DNA from: Nonomuraea solani | GTDB lineage: Bacteria; Actinomycetota; Actinomycetes; Streptosporangiales; Streptosporangiaceae | Assembly: GCF_900108335.1 (NCBI RefSeq) | Contig: NZ_FNVT01000033.1 | Location: forward strand, 1-64,000 | Direction of reading: 5' to 3' | Length of the DNA: 64,000 nt | In this document: piece after piece, positions 16,542 to 25,161 of the stretch | Layout: each line of letters begins with the position of its first letter | Numbering within the stretch: the first letter of the stretch is position 1 | The notes under the pieces: generated by a model | Seen by the model: only the letters and a program-made list of their open reading frames with translations | The model's database searches: none | Told to the model about the DNA's origin: nothing | Made by a program: the position numbers and the translations under genes

Positions 16542-17537
16542 TCACCGCTCGGGGATGGGTCTGATCGTCGAGGCTCGCGCGGTGGGGCTGACGACGCTCG
16601 GGGCCTCTCCGACGGGCGTGGGACCGGTGGCAGGGCTGATGGGTTCCAGCCAGCCGAGCCGCTCGGCCAGGTGCTGGGCCCTGTCGATGACGGTGGCGAT
16701 GTGGGGCGAGGGGTTGTCCTGGTGCCACAGCAGGGACCAGGGGTAGTGCGTGGCGGGTTCGATCAGGGGCCGCCAGGTGGTGCCCGGCCGGTTGGAGGTA
16801 CGGAAGGAGGAGGGGACGCAGTGCACGCAACGATGCTGAAGGACGAGGTCGGCGGCGGCACGGCTGCTCTGCACGGTGCCCTCGTAGAGAGTTGGCGCGA
16901 ACCCGGCCGCGCGGCACAGCGTGATGACGAAATGGTTGAGCTCTGGGGTCTGTTCTTCTTCACCGAGAAGCAGGAGTTCGTCGGCGAGGGCGGCGACGGG
17001 TACACCGTCGGGTTCGGCGAAGCGGTGGCCGTCGGGCACCAGCACGCCGAGCGGATCGAGCCTGATCAGCTTGGAGGACACCTCGGCCGGAGCCTGTAAG
17101 GCGTACCCGATGGCGATGTCGAGGCGGCCGTCGGCCAGTTGCCGGTACTGCTCGGGGGTGCCGGCTTCGACCTGATGGATCGTGATGTCAGGGTGGGTGC
17201 GCTGGAGTTCGCGCAGGATCTTCGGCATGGTGTCATAGCCGGCGTCGATGATGCCGGCGCGCAGTGTGGGCGCTGACGTCACGGCGTTGCGCGCCGCCTG
17301 CCCGGCGCGGCCCACGTGATCAAGAATCTGGCGGGCCTCGACGAGAAAGGCCATGCCCGCCGGGGTCAGATCGACGTGGTGGGTGCTGCGGTCCAGCAAC
17401 CGCACACCGAGCTCGCGTTCCAGCCGCTGGATCTGCTGGCTCAGCGCGGACTGCACGATGTGCTCGCGCGCAGCCGCCCGGCCGAAATGCAATTCTTCGG
17501 CCAGCGTCACGAAATAGCGCAACTGACGCAACTCCAT
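16542..17537 (-). CDS. LysR family transcriptional regulator, copy 2
   Basis: A 331-residue LysR regulator, a close paralogue of the protein at 5213-6187. The helix-turn-helix region (residues 1-60) is virtually the same. The effector domain shows scattered changes and the C-terminal 30 residues are unrelated. The ATG at 17537 follows GGGAAGGGG. The leader upstream is also shared with copy 1. It lies 280 bases downstream of the desaturase gene copy 2 on the same strand, so it might control the zinc-finger/desaturase pair; this is inference. Confidence 0.93.
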   Translation of the reverse strand: MELRQLRYFVTLAEELHFGRAAAREHIVQSALSQQIQRLERELGVRLLDRSTHHVDLTPAGMAFLVEARQILDHVGRAGQAARNAVTSAPTLRAGIIDAGYDTMPKILRELQRTHPDITIHQVEAGTPEQYRQLADGRLDIAIGYALQAPAEVSSKLIRLDPLGVLVPDGHRFAEPDGVPVAALADELLLLGEEEQTPELNHFVITLCRAAGFAPTLYEGTVQSSRAAADLVLQHRCVHCVPSSFRTSNRPGTTWRPLIEPATHYPWSLLWHQDNPSPHIATVIDRAQHLAERLGWLEPISPATGPTPVGEAPSVVSPTARASTIRPIPER

Positions 17538-17816
17538 GCCCGCCACCCCTTCCCGCCCGGGCGGCGCCCAACTGGGCCGTACTCTCCACTGTAGGTGTCA
17601 CGTGGTGGTGTGAACGCACGCGTCACTCGTCGGCTTAGTGCCCGGCAGGCGGCGGGGCATGCGTGCCCTGGCGGTGGAAGGGTCCGCCGGGCTCGCTACT
17701 GGCGACGCTGGTCGCCGGTGGTGCGGCCGAAGCGCCGCCTGAGCGGGCCGCCGATGACGATCATCGCGGCACCGGTGGGCAGCCGTGCCGGCGGCGAGAC
17801 CGAAAAGGGGCGCCGG

Positions 17817-18818
17817 TCAGTCTCGGGCCGGGGCGCGGGCTTGTTGGCGCGGCCCGGCGCGGCGGCGTTCAAGGCGGGCCTGGTCAGGCCAGCGCACGTC
17901 GCTCGCCCAGCCGAACCGCTCGAACAGGCCGATCACGGCGGCGGACGGGTCGATCTGACCGCGGTCGAGGCCGTGGCGGGCGCAGCTGGGTTCACTGTGG
18001 TGGCCGTTGTGCCAGCTTTCGCCGAAGGACAGCAGGGCCAGCGGCCACAGGTTCGTCGAACGGTCGTGACGGCGGGTCTTGAACGGCCTGCTGCCGATGA
18101 CGTGGCACAGAGAGTTGACGCTCCAGGTGACGTGCTGCAGCAGCGCGACGCGGATCAGGCCGGCCCACAGGAAAGCGGTCAGGCCACCGTACAGCGTGCC
18201 GGTGATCGCCCAGCCGGCCAGGAACGGCAGCGCCAGCGACAGCGCGCACAGCGCGGGAAAGGCGCGTGCCACCCTCCTCATGGCCGGATCGGCCAGCAGG
18301 TCGGGGGCGTAACGTTCGACCGGGGTCTGGTCGTCGGTGAACAGCCAGCCCAGGTGAGCGTGGGCAAGCCCCCGAAGCTGCCCGCGCAGACCAGTGCCGT
18401 ACCGGTAGGGAGAGTGGGGGTCTCCCGGCCGGTCGGTGAAGGCGTGATGGCGGCGATGGACGGCGACCCAGTCGATCACGTTGCCCTGGAAGCCCATGGA
18501 GCCGGCGACCGCCAGCGCCACGCGCAACCATGGCCGGGCCGTGAAGGAGGCATGGGTGAGCAGGCGATGGAAGCCGACCGTCACCCCGAGACCGGTCACC
18601 ACGTACAAGATCGCCGCCAGCAGCAGATCGGTGAGCGTGACTCCCTGCCCCCATGCCAGGAAGATCGCGATACCGAGGCCGATGAACGGCAGGACCACGA
18701 TCGCCGCCGTCAGCCCCGCCTGGGCGGGGCCGACCAGAATGTGCTGTTCCGCCTCGGGGAAGGCCGAGGCGCCGTCGTAGTCCTGGCGGCGTTCCGCCCT
18801 CTGTTCGGAAATGGTCAT
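17817..18818 (-). CDS. Acyl-CoA/fatty acid desaturase, copy 2
   Basis: A 333-residue membrane di-iron desaturase. The histidine boxes HRLLTH, HRRHH and HNGHH are present, with four hydrophobic helices around them. The ATG at 18818 lies 20 bases after the end of the UBP zinc-finger gene, so the two form an operon. The C-terminus is rich in Arg and Ala. It is homologous to the gene at 2751-3713, and a piece of a second copy is found in the chimeric remnant at 4618-4770. It probably modifies membrane lipids under stress. Confidence 0.92.
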   Translation of the reverse strand: MTISEQRAERRQDYDGASAFPEAEQHILVGPAQAGLTAAIVVLPFIGLGIAIFLAWGQGVTLTDLLLAAILYVVTGLGVTVGFHRLLTHASFTARPWLRVALAVAGSMGFQGNVIDWVAVHRRHHAFTDRPGDPHSPYRYGTGLRGQLRGLAHAHLGWLFTDDQTPVERYAPDLLADPAMRRVARAFPALCALSLALPFLAGWAITGTLYGGLTAFLWAGLIRVALLQHVTWSVNSLCHVIGSRPFKTRRHDRSTNLWPLALLSFGESWHNGHHSEPSCARHGLDRGQIDPSAAVIGLFERFGWASDVRWPDQARLERRRAGPRQQARAPARD

Positions 18819-18838
18819 AAGATCTCTTTCGTCTTGGC

Positions 18839-19150
18839 CTATACGGTCCGGCGGTGCACGTAGCACCAGCGCCAGGTCGATCTTGTTTCCAGGGTGGTGA
18901 CCACCGGATGGTCGGTCTCCTGGTAGTGGGCGCGGGCGTGGCCGCCCTGCGAATTGTCGGAACAGGCGACCCACCCGCAGGTCAGGCACACCAGTAACCG
19001 CGTCCAGGTCCGGCCGAGAGCCAGGCATTCCTTGCATTCGGGTGGGCCGTACTCCACAGCCGAGAACTGGTCGATGTGATCGCAGCGCGGGGCCTGACCG
19101 TTCAGGCCCGCGCGGTCGGTCGCGTTGGTTCCTTGTGCGTCCAGGGTCAT
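18839..19150 (-). CDS. UBP-type zinc finger protein
   Basis: A 103-residue protein with a single zinc finger of the ubiquitin-protease type: CDHI, CKECLALG, LLVCLTCGWVACSD and HARAHYQETDHPVV supply the Cys/His ligands. In eukaryotes the domain binds the free C-terminus of ubiquitin. Bacterial stand-alone versions are common in actinobacteria and their partner is not known. Starting at the ATG at 19150 agrees with the conserved start in the broken copy at 4519. It is followed directly by the desaturase gene. Confidence 0.93.
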   Translation of the reverse strand: MTLDAQGTNATDRAGLNGQAPRCDHIDQFSAVEYGPPECKECLALGRTWTRLLVCLTCGWVACSDNSQGGHARAHYQETDHPVVTTLETRSTWRWCYVHRRTV

Positions 19151-19290
19151 GACGACCCCCTCACGGTGACAGCGACGCAAGCTGCGCCGTCTGGTCATCC
19201 ACCAGTCAAGGTGGTCGGCGCCCCGGCGGAAACACGCAATCCCAGCTAGCCTCATCAGTTACGGCGATAGCGAGCCCGCCGGCGCGCCCC
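19151..19290 (-). promoter_or_regulatory. Upstream region of the zinc-finger/desaturase operon
   Basis: This region is shared with 4386-4518. Read on the minus strand, both have a GTA(A/G), about 15 bases, then GGGA(A/T)T. This loosely resembles the GTTT-N15-GGGTAT pattern of SigB-type stress promoters in actinobacteria. The fit is imperfect and no start site is known. Confidence 0.35.
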
Positions 19291-19523
19291 GGCCCCGCGT
19301 CTCAGCAGGTCGACGCCCGGCGATGGGCCGGGGATCCGGCCGCGTCCGCAAGGCCAGGTAGCATCCCGCCGGTAGCAAGATCGCCGTGCTTGTTGTGCTG
19401 CCTGCTGGTGGCTGATTACGCTGAAGGGGTCAACGGTGTTGACTCATCCGGCCACGATCGGGGGGCCGCATCGATAGGCTGAGCTGCCGGGACACTCCTT
19501 CCGGCGGGAGGCGGGCGCGCGCG

Positions 19524-20867
19524 ATGAAGGCTCCGCTGAAGCCGCTGGTGTTGGCGGACGTACCACCGATGCCGGTGCAGGTGTACAACCCGGCCCGGCT
19601 GGCGGCACTCGCCGCCACCGCCCTGATGGGCACCGAACCGGACCCGGACTTGGACAACCTGTGCGAGCTGGCGGCCTCAGCGGCCGGGACCCAGCAGGCG
19701 CTGGTCGTGTTGTTCGACGCCCGCCACGCGTTCTACAAGGCCGCGGTCGGCTGGGGGCCCCTGGCGCTCAGCCGGCGCAGTGTCCTGCTGCATACCGACG
19801 CCTGTCATCTGCTGGCCGGCGCCGCTGGTCCCCTGGTCGCCGAGGACGCCGCCTGCGACGCCAGGCTGGCACACCTCGCGGGCGTGCGCGACAAGAGGGT
19901 GGGCGCCTGGGCGGGCTTTCCCCTGCGTTCGGCCGATGGGCTGGTGCTGGGCGGCTTGTGCGTACTCGATGAAGAACCGCGTCCATGGACCGCCGGCCAG
20001 ATCGACACCCTGACCAGGCTGGCCGGCGCGGTCAGCGATGTGATCGAATTGCGCCGGCAGGTGCACCAGGCCCAGGACCGTATCGACGCCCTGCGAAGCT
20101 CCGGAGCCGCGGCCGACCGGCTGGCCCAGACATTGCAGGACAGCCTGCTGCCGCCGGTGATCGCCCGTCCGGCCTGGCTGGACGCGGCCGCACTGTATCT
20201 GCCCGCCAGCAACGGCGAGGCGGTGGTCGGCGACTTCTACGACCTGTTCCCCACCCGGCCGCCGTGGTGGTGCGCGGTGCTGGGCGATGTGTCCGGCAAA
20301 GGGCTGGAGGCGGCCAAGGTGACCGCGCTGGCCCGCTACACCGTGCGGACCGAGGCCACCCAGCACGCCTCGCCGGCCACCGTACTGACCCGGCTGAACG
20401 ACGCGCTGGTCCGCCAGCGCGTCAACGACCGCTTCCTGACCGCGGTGTGCGTGATGCTGCGGCCCGGCCCTGACGGCGGCGCGCGCGGGCTGATCAGCCT
20501 GGGCGGTCACCCCCCTGCCCTGATCCGGCGTGCCGACGCGACCGTGGAGGAAGCCGGCCGGCCCGGCCTGCTGCTCGGCCACTTCGACGACACCGCCCTG
20601 CACGCCGAGCTGGTGGAGCTGGCTCCGGGCGACGCGCTGCTGCTCTACACCGACGGGGTCACCGAAGCACACAGCCGCGGCGGTCACGACCTGTGGGGGC
20701 TACCCGCGCTCAGCACGCTCCTGGCAGGCTGTGACGGCCTGAACGCCGAGCAGATGCTGGAACGCATCACCAGCGCCCTGACCGTGCATACCGGCGGCTA
20801 TCACAGCGACGACACCGCCCTGCTCCTGCTGCGCCTGCCTCATCCCACGGAACAGCGCCCACGATGA
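19524..20867 (+). CDS. PP2C-type phosphatase with GAF domain (RsbU-like)
   Basis: A 447-residue protein. Residues about 40-180 form a GAF sensor domain and about 225-440 a SpoIIE/RsbU-type PP2C phosphatase domain. The metal-binding motifs VVGDFYDLF, LGDVSGKGLEAA, LYTDGVTEA and HSDDTALLLL are all present. Such enzymes dephosphorylate STAS antagonists and so release a sigma factor. STAS and HATPase genes follow at 21785 and 22149, giving the three parts of a partner-switching circuit. The ATG at 19524 has GGGAGGCGGG upstream. Confidence 0.93.
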   Translation: MKAPLKPLVLADVPPMPVQVYNPARLAALAATALMGTEPDPDLDNLCELAASAAGTQQALVVLFDARHAFYKAAVGWGPLALSRRSVLLHTDACHLLAGAAGPLVAEDAACDARLAHLAGVRDKRVGAWAGFPLRSADGLVLGGLCVLDEEPRPWTAGQIDTLTRLAGAVSDVIELRRQVHQAQDRIDALRSSGAAADRLAQTLQDSLLPPVIARPAWLDAAALYLPASNGEAVVGDFYDLFPTRPPWWCAVLGDVSGKGLEAAKVTALARYTVRTEATQHASPATVLTRLNDALVRQRVNDRFLTAVCVMLRPGPDGGARGLISLGGHPPALIRRADATVEEAGRPGLLLGHFDDTALHAELVELAPGDALLLYTDGVTEAHSRGGHDLWGLPALSTLLAGCDGLNAEQMLERITSALTVHTGGYHSDDTALLLLRLPHPTEQRPR

Positions 20868-20965
20868 CCTGCCGGACCGCCTTGTCGTCTTCGGGGAGCG
20901 GCTCTGGCGGCGGGTGATGTCCAAAGGGCCGTGACCGAGACGTTCGGGCCGCCGCGAGGTAGACT

Positions 20966-21068
20966 GAAGATACCGAGGACTTTCCGAGCGTCGGCATTCA
21001 GGTCTGCGTCGCCCCCGGCGAACCACCACCGGCCCCCTTCGAACAGGGCCTGGACAGGTCAGCCGACC
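20966..21068 (+). repeat. Leader repeat of the DUF5994/STAS cassette, copy 2
   Basis: This region is nearly the same as 14610-14712 and precedes the intact DUF5994 gene. It probably contains promoter and leader sequence. Confidence 0.75.
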
Positions 21069-21659
21069 ATGATGCCGACACTTCTTTCTCCACCCATACC
21101 CCTCAGCCCCACCTCGTCCGCGATTCCGCGATGCGATTCCGCGCTCCGGCTCCGCCTGCACCCGGTGCTGGATCGCCGGGCCGTGGTGGACGGCGCCTGG
21201 TGGCCCTACTCCCGCGACGCCGCCGCCGAACTACCCTCTCTCATCGCCGCCGTCGACCAGCGACTGGGCCGGACCACGCTACGGATAAGCGTGCACCAAG
21301 ACGCCTGGGAGCGCATCCCGCGCCGCATCCCGGCCCGCGGACGGCAGGTCCGCATCGGCTGGTTCCACCACACCGACCCGCGCGTGATCACTCTGTCCTT
21401 CGCCACCGGCGAGCCGATCGTCTTGCTGCTCATCCCACCCGGCACCACCGAGACCACGCTCGATCTCACCGCCCGGGACACCACCGGCCTGACCACCGAC
21501 GCCATCCTCACCCTGGCCGGCCTGCCATCCGAGCCCGCGATCCCCGCCACCATCCGTGCGGGGACCGCCGACAGCTCCGCCCGCCGGGAGAACGACGGCG
21601 GATCGGTCATCGCGCGGCAGGCGACCACCTCGAACAGTCAAGCCTCAGCACTCTCGTGA
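21069..21659 (+). CDS. DUF5994 family protein
   Basis: A 196-residue soluble protein. The conserved part runs from about residue 17 to 155: RLRLHPVLDRRAVVDGAWWP, IAAVDQRLGR, and WFHHTDPRVITLSF followed by a hydrophobic PIVLLLIPPGT strand. This matches the DUF5994 family found in actinobacteria, often next to STAS and anti-sigma genes. The function is unknown. The last 40 residues are polar and probably disordered. It lies between the phosphatase and STAS genes; copy 1 at 14713 is broken. Confidence 0.82.
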   Translation: MMPTLLSPPIPLSPTSSAIPRCDSALRLRLHPVLDRRAVVDGAWWPYSRDAAAELPSLIAAVDQRLGRTTLRISVHQDAWERIPRRIPARGRQVRIGWFHHTDPRVITLSFATGEPIVLLLIPPGTTETTLDLTARDTTGLTTDAILTLAGLPSEPAIPATIRAGTADSSARRENDGGSVIARQATTSNSQASALS

Positions 21660-21784
21660 GGTCACCCACGTGCCGCCTGCCGGCCGGATTGAGCGGTTCA
21701 GGGCACCGCCCGTTCAGGCGGCGGGCCGATCTCCGGCCGGCAGGCATCTCATCGCACCGCAGCTTCTCCGGTAAGGAGACCTCC

Positions 21785-22108
21785 ATGACCGCCCTCGACA
21801 CCGCCCCGTTCGACGGGGTGACGGCCCCGGCCCCCACTCTCGTGCACCTGTCGGGGGACATCGACATCTTCACCACCGCCCAGCTGCGCCAGCGGCTGCT
21901 CAACGCTCTCGACCACAGCACCGACACGCTCGTCCTGGACCTGTCCCAGGTCACCTTCTGCGGGGCCGGCGGCCTGGGCGTGATGATCGGCCTGCAAAGC
22001 CGTGCCCGGGCACGCGGCATCACCCTGACCCTGACCGGCCTGCCCCCGCACTTGGCCGGGCTGCTGCGCATCACCGGCCTGGACCGACGCTTCCCGATCG
22101 GAGCGTGA
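21785..22108 (+). CDS. STAS domain anti-sigma antagonist, copy 2
   Basis: A 107-residue STAS domain (VHLSGDIDIFTTAQLRQRLL; VLDLSQVTFCGAGGLGVMI). As in copy 1, the loop that normally holds the phosphorylated Ser reads CGAGGLG, with no Ser or Thr. It lies 126 bases after DUF5994 and just before the HATPase gene, with the phosphatase upstream, so it is the likely antagonist of this circuit. AGGAGACCTCC precedes the ATG at 21785. Confidence 0.92.
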   Translation: MTALDTAPFDGVTAPAPTLVHLSGDIDIFTTAQLRQRLLNALDHSTDTLVLDLSQVTFCGAGGLGVMIGLQSRARARGITLTLTGLPPHLAGLLRITGLDRRFPIGA

Positions 22109-22148
22109 TCCGGCATGCCGACCATCCGCGACCCCCGCCAAGCGCTTG

Positions 22149-22646
22149 ATGACGGCAGCCACCCACGCGGGCCGACCTCCGTACCGCCATGGCCATCTCG
22201 CCGCAGCCCGCGACTGGTCGCGGGCGATCCGCGGGCATGAGATGCCCGGCGACGGGCCGCCATCGGCCATGACGTGGAGCTTCACCCGCGCCGATGCACG
22301 GCATCTGCGCCGCTCCTTGGCCACTCACGTCGCCGGCCGGGGCCTGTCGGGAGTGCGCTGTGCGGAGTTCGTGCTGGCGGTACATGAGGGCGTGATGAAC
22401 GTGGTCGAGCACGGCGGCGGCGCCGGCCGGGTACGGCTGTGGCGGGCCAGACACCTGTTGTGCTGCGAGATCAGCGACGGCGGGCCCGGCATACCCACGC
22501 AGTGTCTGGACCGCGCCGGCATGCCCGGTCCAGACGGCGAATGCGGGCGCGGCTTGTGGTTGATGGACCAGCTCACCGACACGGTCACCGTCACCAGCGG
22601 CCTGCAGGGGACGGTCATCCAGATCTCCGTCCGCCTGCCCGCCTGA
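22149..22646 (+). CDS. HATPase anti-sigma factor kinase (RsbW-like)
   Basis: A protein of up to 165 residues with a GHKL ATPase domain (about residues 45-163): N box HEGVMNVVEHGG, G1 box DGGPGIP, G2 box GRGLWLMDQL. This is the anti-sigma factor kinase type that binds a sigma factor and phosphorylates a STAS antagonist. The start is uncertain; the ATG at 22149 lacks a strong ribosome site, and a later ATG at 22269 would still keep the domain. No cognate sigma factor gene adjoins it. Confidence 0.88.
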   Translation: MTAATHAGRPPYRHGHLAAARDWSRAIRGHEMPGDGPPSAMTWSFTRADARHLRRSLATHVAGRGLSGVRCAEFVLAVHEGVMNVVEHGGGAGRVRLWRARHLLCCEISDGGPGIPTQCLDRAGMPGPDGECGRGLWLMDQLTDTVTVTSGLQGTVIQISVRLPA

Positions 22647-22786
22647 CGACCGCCGCCCCCGGCCGCAAGCCCGGCACCTTGCGCCCGAGTTGGCAGCGGA
22701 ACAGCGGGATGGCGCGAGCCAGCGTGACGGCGCCGCCCTCGCACGCCGTCAGGAGGGTCAGCGTTTCCGGTCGGCGATGGATGCCA

Positions 22787-23152
22787 TCAGGAAGACGTCA
22801 GGCAGAAGGGGTGGCCGGCCGGATCCAGGAGGACCCGCCAGCGTCCGTCGCCGGGCTGACGGTCCGGTTTGGCCGCGCCGAGTTCCAGCGCCAACTCCTC
22901 CATCGCATCGAGGTCGGCAGCGCGGAAATCCAGGTGGAGCTGTTGTGGCACGTCCTGACCCGGCCACTGCGGAGCCCGGTATCCGTCAACCCGCTGGAAT
23001 CCCAGATCACAGCCGGAGTCGTCCGTCAGAGCGACGAACTCGCCCGTACTGAAGAGCTCGCGCATCCCGGTCAGCGCACCGTAGAAGCCCGCCAGCGTCT
23101 GCGGGTCGGCACAGTCCAGAGTCACCCCTCGCAGTACAGCGCCTGCCACCAT
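22787..23152 (-). CDS. VOC family protein (glyoxalase-like)
   Basis: A 121-residue protein with the beta-alpha-beta-beta-beta fold of the vicinal oxygen chelate family, glyoxalase-like domain type: GVTLDCADPQTLAGFYGALT at the N-terminus and WRVLLDPAGHPFCLT at the C-terminus. The middle QLHLDFRAADLDAM supplies a possible metal-binding His. The substrate is unknown; related proteins include antibiotic-binding and dioxygenase types. It stands alone between the partner-switch cluster and a secreted-protein gene. Confidence 0.88.
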   Translation of the reverse strand: MVAGAVLRGVTLDCADPQTLAGFYGALTGMRELFSTGEFVALTDDSGCDLGFQRVDGYRAPQWPGQDVPQQLHLDFRAADLDAMEELALELGAAKPDRQPGDGRWRVLLDPAGHPFCLTSS

Positions 23153-23309
23153 TGGCTCCTTCGCGTCCGCGCGTCCGTCTCCGTGAGCCGCCGCTGCACG
23201 CGATCACCGGCCACAGCCACACCGTACTCGCCACATCCACCGCTGAAGTAGCGGTTTTCCCCTGCCTCAGAGCAACGAGTGGCTGTGACCGGCGCTTTCG
23301 CTACACGCC

Positions 23310-23681
23310 CTAACAGGCCACCGATTCATCACGGGCCGCGTCGTTGCCGATGCCGGAGTCAGGGAGGCTGCAGGTCGAGGAGCGGGTTTGATGCCTGTGG
23401 CCGGTTAGGAAGCCGATCGGGCAGGTCTTATGGGACCGTGTCCCGTAGTTTTTCCAGTCCCCGTAGGCGGTTCGGCTGGTGGGCCCGGTCCCGCACGTGA
23501 TCACGACCCTGTGCTGCGAGAGGATAACGAACGGTGTGCACTGCGAATACGCTGAGCTTCGGTTCACGGCGGTTGAGCCGCACGTGGCCGCGGTGGCGGC
23601 CGAAGCGGGCTGGGCAATGCCCGTCAGCAGGGCACACACGGGTAAGGAAGCCACGAGAACACGGCTTGCTGTCCTCATCAT
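23310..23681 (-). CDS. Small secreted Cys-containing protein
   Basis: A 123-residue protein with a Sec signal peptide (basic start, hydrophobic VLVASLPVCALLTGIA, cleavage after PASA). The mature part of about 95 residues is rich in Thr and Ser and has six cysteines, likely as disulfides. The segment between the first cysteines (TPFVILSQHRVVITCG) has alternating hydrophobic residues, consistent with beta strands. No family was recognised. AAAGGGGAA precedes the tandem ATG codons at 23681/23678. It is a plausible exported inhibitor or structural protein. Confidence 0.65.
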   Translation of the reverse strand: MMRTASRVLVASLPVCALLTGIAQPASAATAATCGSTAVNRSSAYSQCTPFVILSQHRVVITCGTGPTSRTAYGDWKNYGTRSHKTCPIGFLTGHRHQTRSSTCSLPDSGIGNDAARDESVAC

Positions 23682-24394
23682 GGACGGTTCCCCTTTCGGA
23701 TCTGGCTCCTGGGCATGCCTCCATGAACCTTCGCGAACTGCCACCGGGCCAGCGGTTCTGCCGGACGGGACAGTCCCGGACACGACATCGTGCTCATAAC
23801 CTCGCCCCTGCGGCATCGCTCGTAGATCGACTCGATCAGCATTCAGGACGACACCGGTGCGCGTGCCCCGCATCGCCGACATCTCCGACGCTCAACAGTG
23901 GTGGGTCGACCCGGCCGACGTCGGCCTGGCCGGCATCTCACCGAGTCCGGCGACAGCTTCCACGCGCTCGCCGACGCCACCCACACCCTGTCCAGCCTGC
24001 GTGAGTCGCCGGCTCGATCGCTCGGGAGTTTCACGATGAGCTGCCCTGATGCCTCAGGAAGGCGAAGATCTCGCCGCCGGCGCCGGTGAGCAGCCCGGCA
24101 ACGGCGTCGCGATCAGGATCTCGGCGGACACCCGCCTTATCGGAGTGCTGCTCCGGAGTCGGCGCCTGGTGCCGTCGACCATGCGTTTCACCAGCGTGTG
24201 AGCGTGATCGCGGGAGTCAGCCGGCTGCGGACGGGGCGTAGTGCGCGGGGCCGGCGGGCCTGTCCTTGACGGGGTTGCAAGCCTCCCTGCGGAGGGCCGG
24301 TTTCTCCCGCGCACACGGGCGGGACGGCGCCATCTCCGACACGTGCGTGAGCGGGAGGCGGCGCCGAGATGCACGTCCCCCATGAATCACAGGT
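23682..24394. other. Gene-poor stretch with possible decayed frames
   Basis: About 710 bases with no gene I can support. A plus-strand piece at about 23867-24040 looks protein-like in two successive frames (ADISDAQQWWVDPADVGL, then SGDSFHALADATHTL). This would fit a frameshifted remnant of an unknown gene. Confidence 0.35.
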
Positions 24395-24516
24395 TGCGCA
24401 TGAGCCGCGGAGTGACCAGCGTCAGCCCGGAGCGCATCTTGACGATCACCGGCCTGCGGACGGCGTTCCAGGTGGAGCCTCTGTGCAGGAGGCCATCCAG
24501 CCCCTGCGGGCATCGC
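24395..24516 (+). pseudogene. STAS domain remnant with frameshift
   Basis: The frame reads ERILTITGLRTAFQVEP, then after a shift SVQEAIQPLRAS. Together these match the C-terminal part of STAS proteins (ITGL--F-V/I, then SVEEAL--LR). The N-terminal half and any start are missing. Three other STAS genes occur in the first 26 kb. Confidence 0.45.
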
Positions 24517-24700
24517 CCCCGGGTCAGCGGCATCGCCGCGGACGGCCCGCGAAGCCGCCTCGCCGTAAAAGGCATCGCACTCATCAGCCCGCGGCTCCGG
24601 CTGTGCAGCACCCTGGGCTCGCGACGCGGTATGGCCTGGTCAGCGCGGGCGAAGACCAGGCCACAGAGTAGCGGCGCAGGCTGGTGGCGGAGCCGCCGTG

Positions 24701-25096
24701 TCAGTTTCCGGCCGTGCGTTCGCGTTCGTGCTCGCGTTCGTATGCGGCGTTGATGCGCAGCGCCTCGGCGAGCTGGTCTTCCAAGATGATGATCCGGCAG
24801 GCGGCTTCCACGGGAGTGCCCTGATCGACGAGTTCCCGGGCGCGCGCGGCCAGACGCAGCTGGTAGCGGGAGTAGCGGCGGTGCCCGCCGCCGGAGCGTT
24901 TCGGCTCGATCAGATGGGCGGCGCCCAGTGCCCGCAGGAACGTGGGGGTGACGCCGAGCATCTCGGCGGCCGCACCCATGCTGTAGGCGGGGTAGTCCTC
25001 ATCGTCGAACCGGTCTTCGGCCGTGGGTCCGGCCGTGTCCGTAATCCTGCCGTGGGCGAGCGTGTCACCCTCGGCAGCCGAGCGACGTTGATCCAT
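24701..25096 (-). CDS. MerR family regulator (HspR-like)
   Basis: A 131-residue regulator with an N-terminal acidic leader of about 45 residues, then a MerR-type winged helix (YSMGAAAEMLGVTPTFLRAL; GGHRRYSRYQLRLAARAREL) and a C-terminal coiled-coil helix ending in Glu/Arg repeats. The layout is like HspR-type and related actinobacterial MerR proteins, which control heat-shock genes. No chaperone gene adjoins it; only clpC fragments occur in the window. The ATG at 25096 follows AAAGGA. Confidence 0.85.
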   Translation of the reverse strand: MDQRRSAAEGDTLAHGRITDTAGPTAEDRFDDEDYPAYSMGAAAEMLGVTPTFLRALGAAHLIEPKRSGGGHRRYSRYQLRLAARARELVDQGTPVEAACRIIILEDQLAEALRINAAYEREHERERTAGN

Positions 25097-25132
25097 ATGT
25101 TCCTTTCCCATCACGTTTCACCACGCGCACAG

Positions 25133-25161
25133 GGGCCCCGGCGCCTGTTGCGCCGGGGCCC
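25133..25161. terminator. Perfect 12-bp stem-loop
   Basis: GGGCCCCGGCGC pairs perfectly with GCGCCGGGGCCC across a 5-base loop. There is no T-run on either side. It lies upstream of the MerR gene start, so it may end transcription coming from the minus-strand side at 25.2 kb or shape the MerR leader. Confidence 0.6.
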
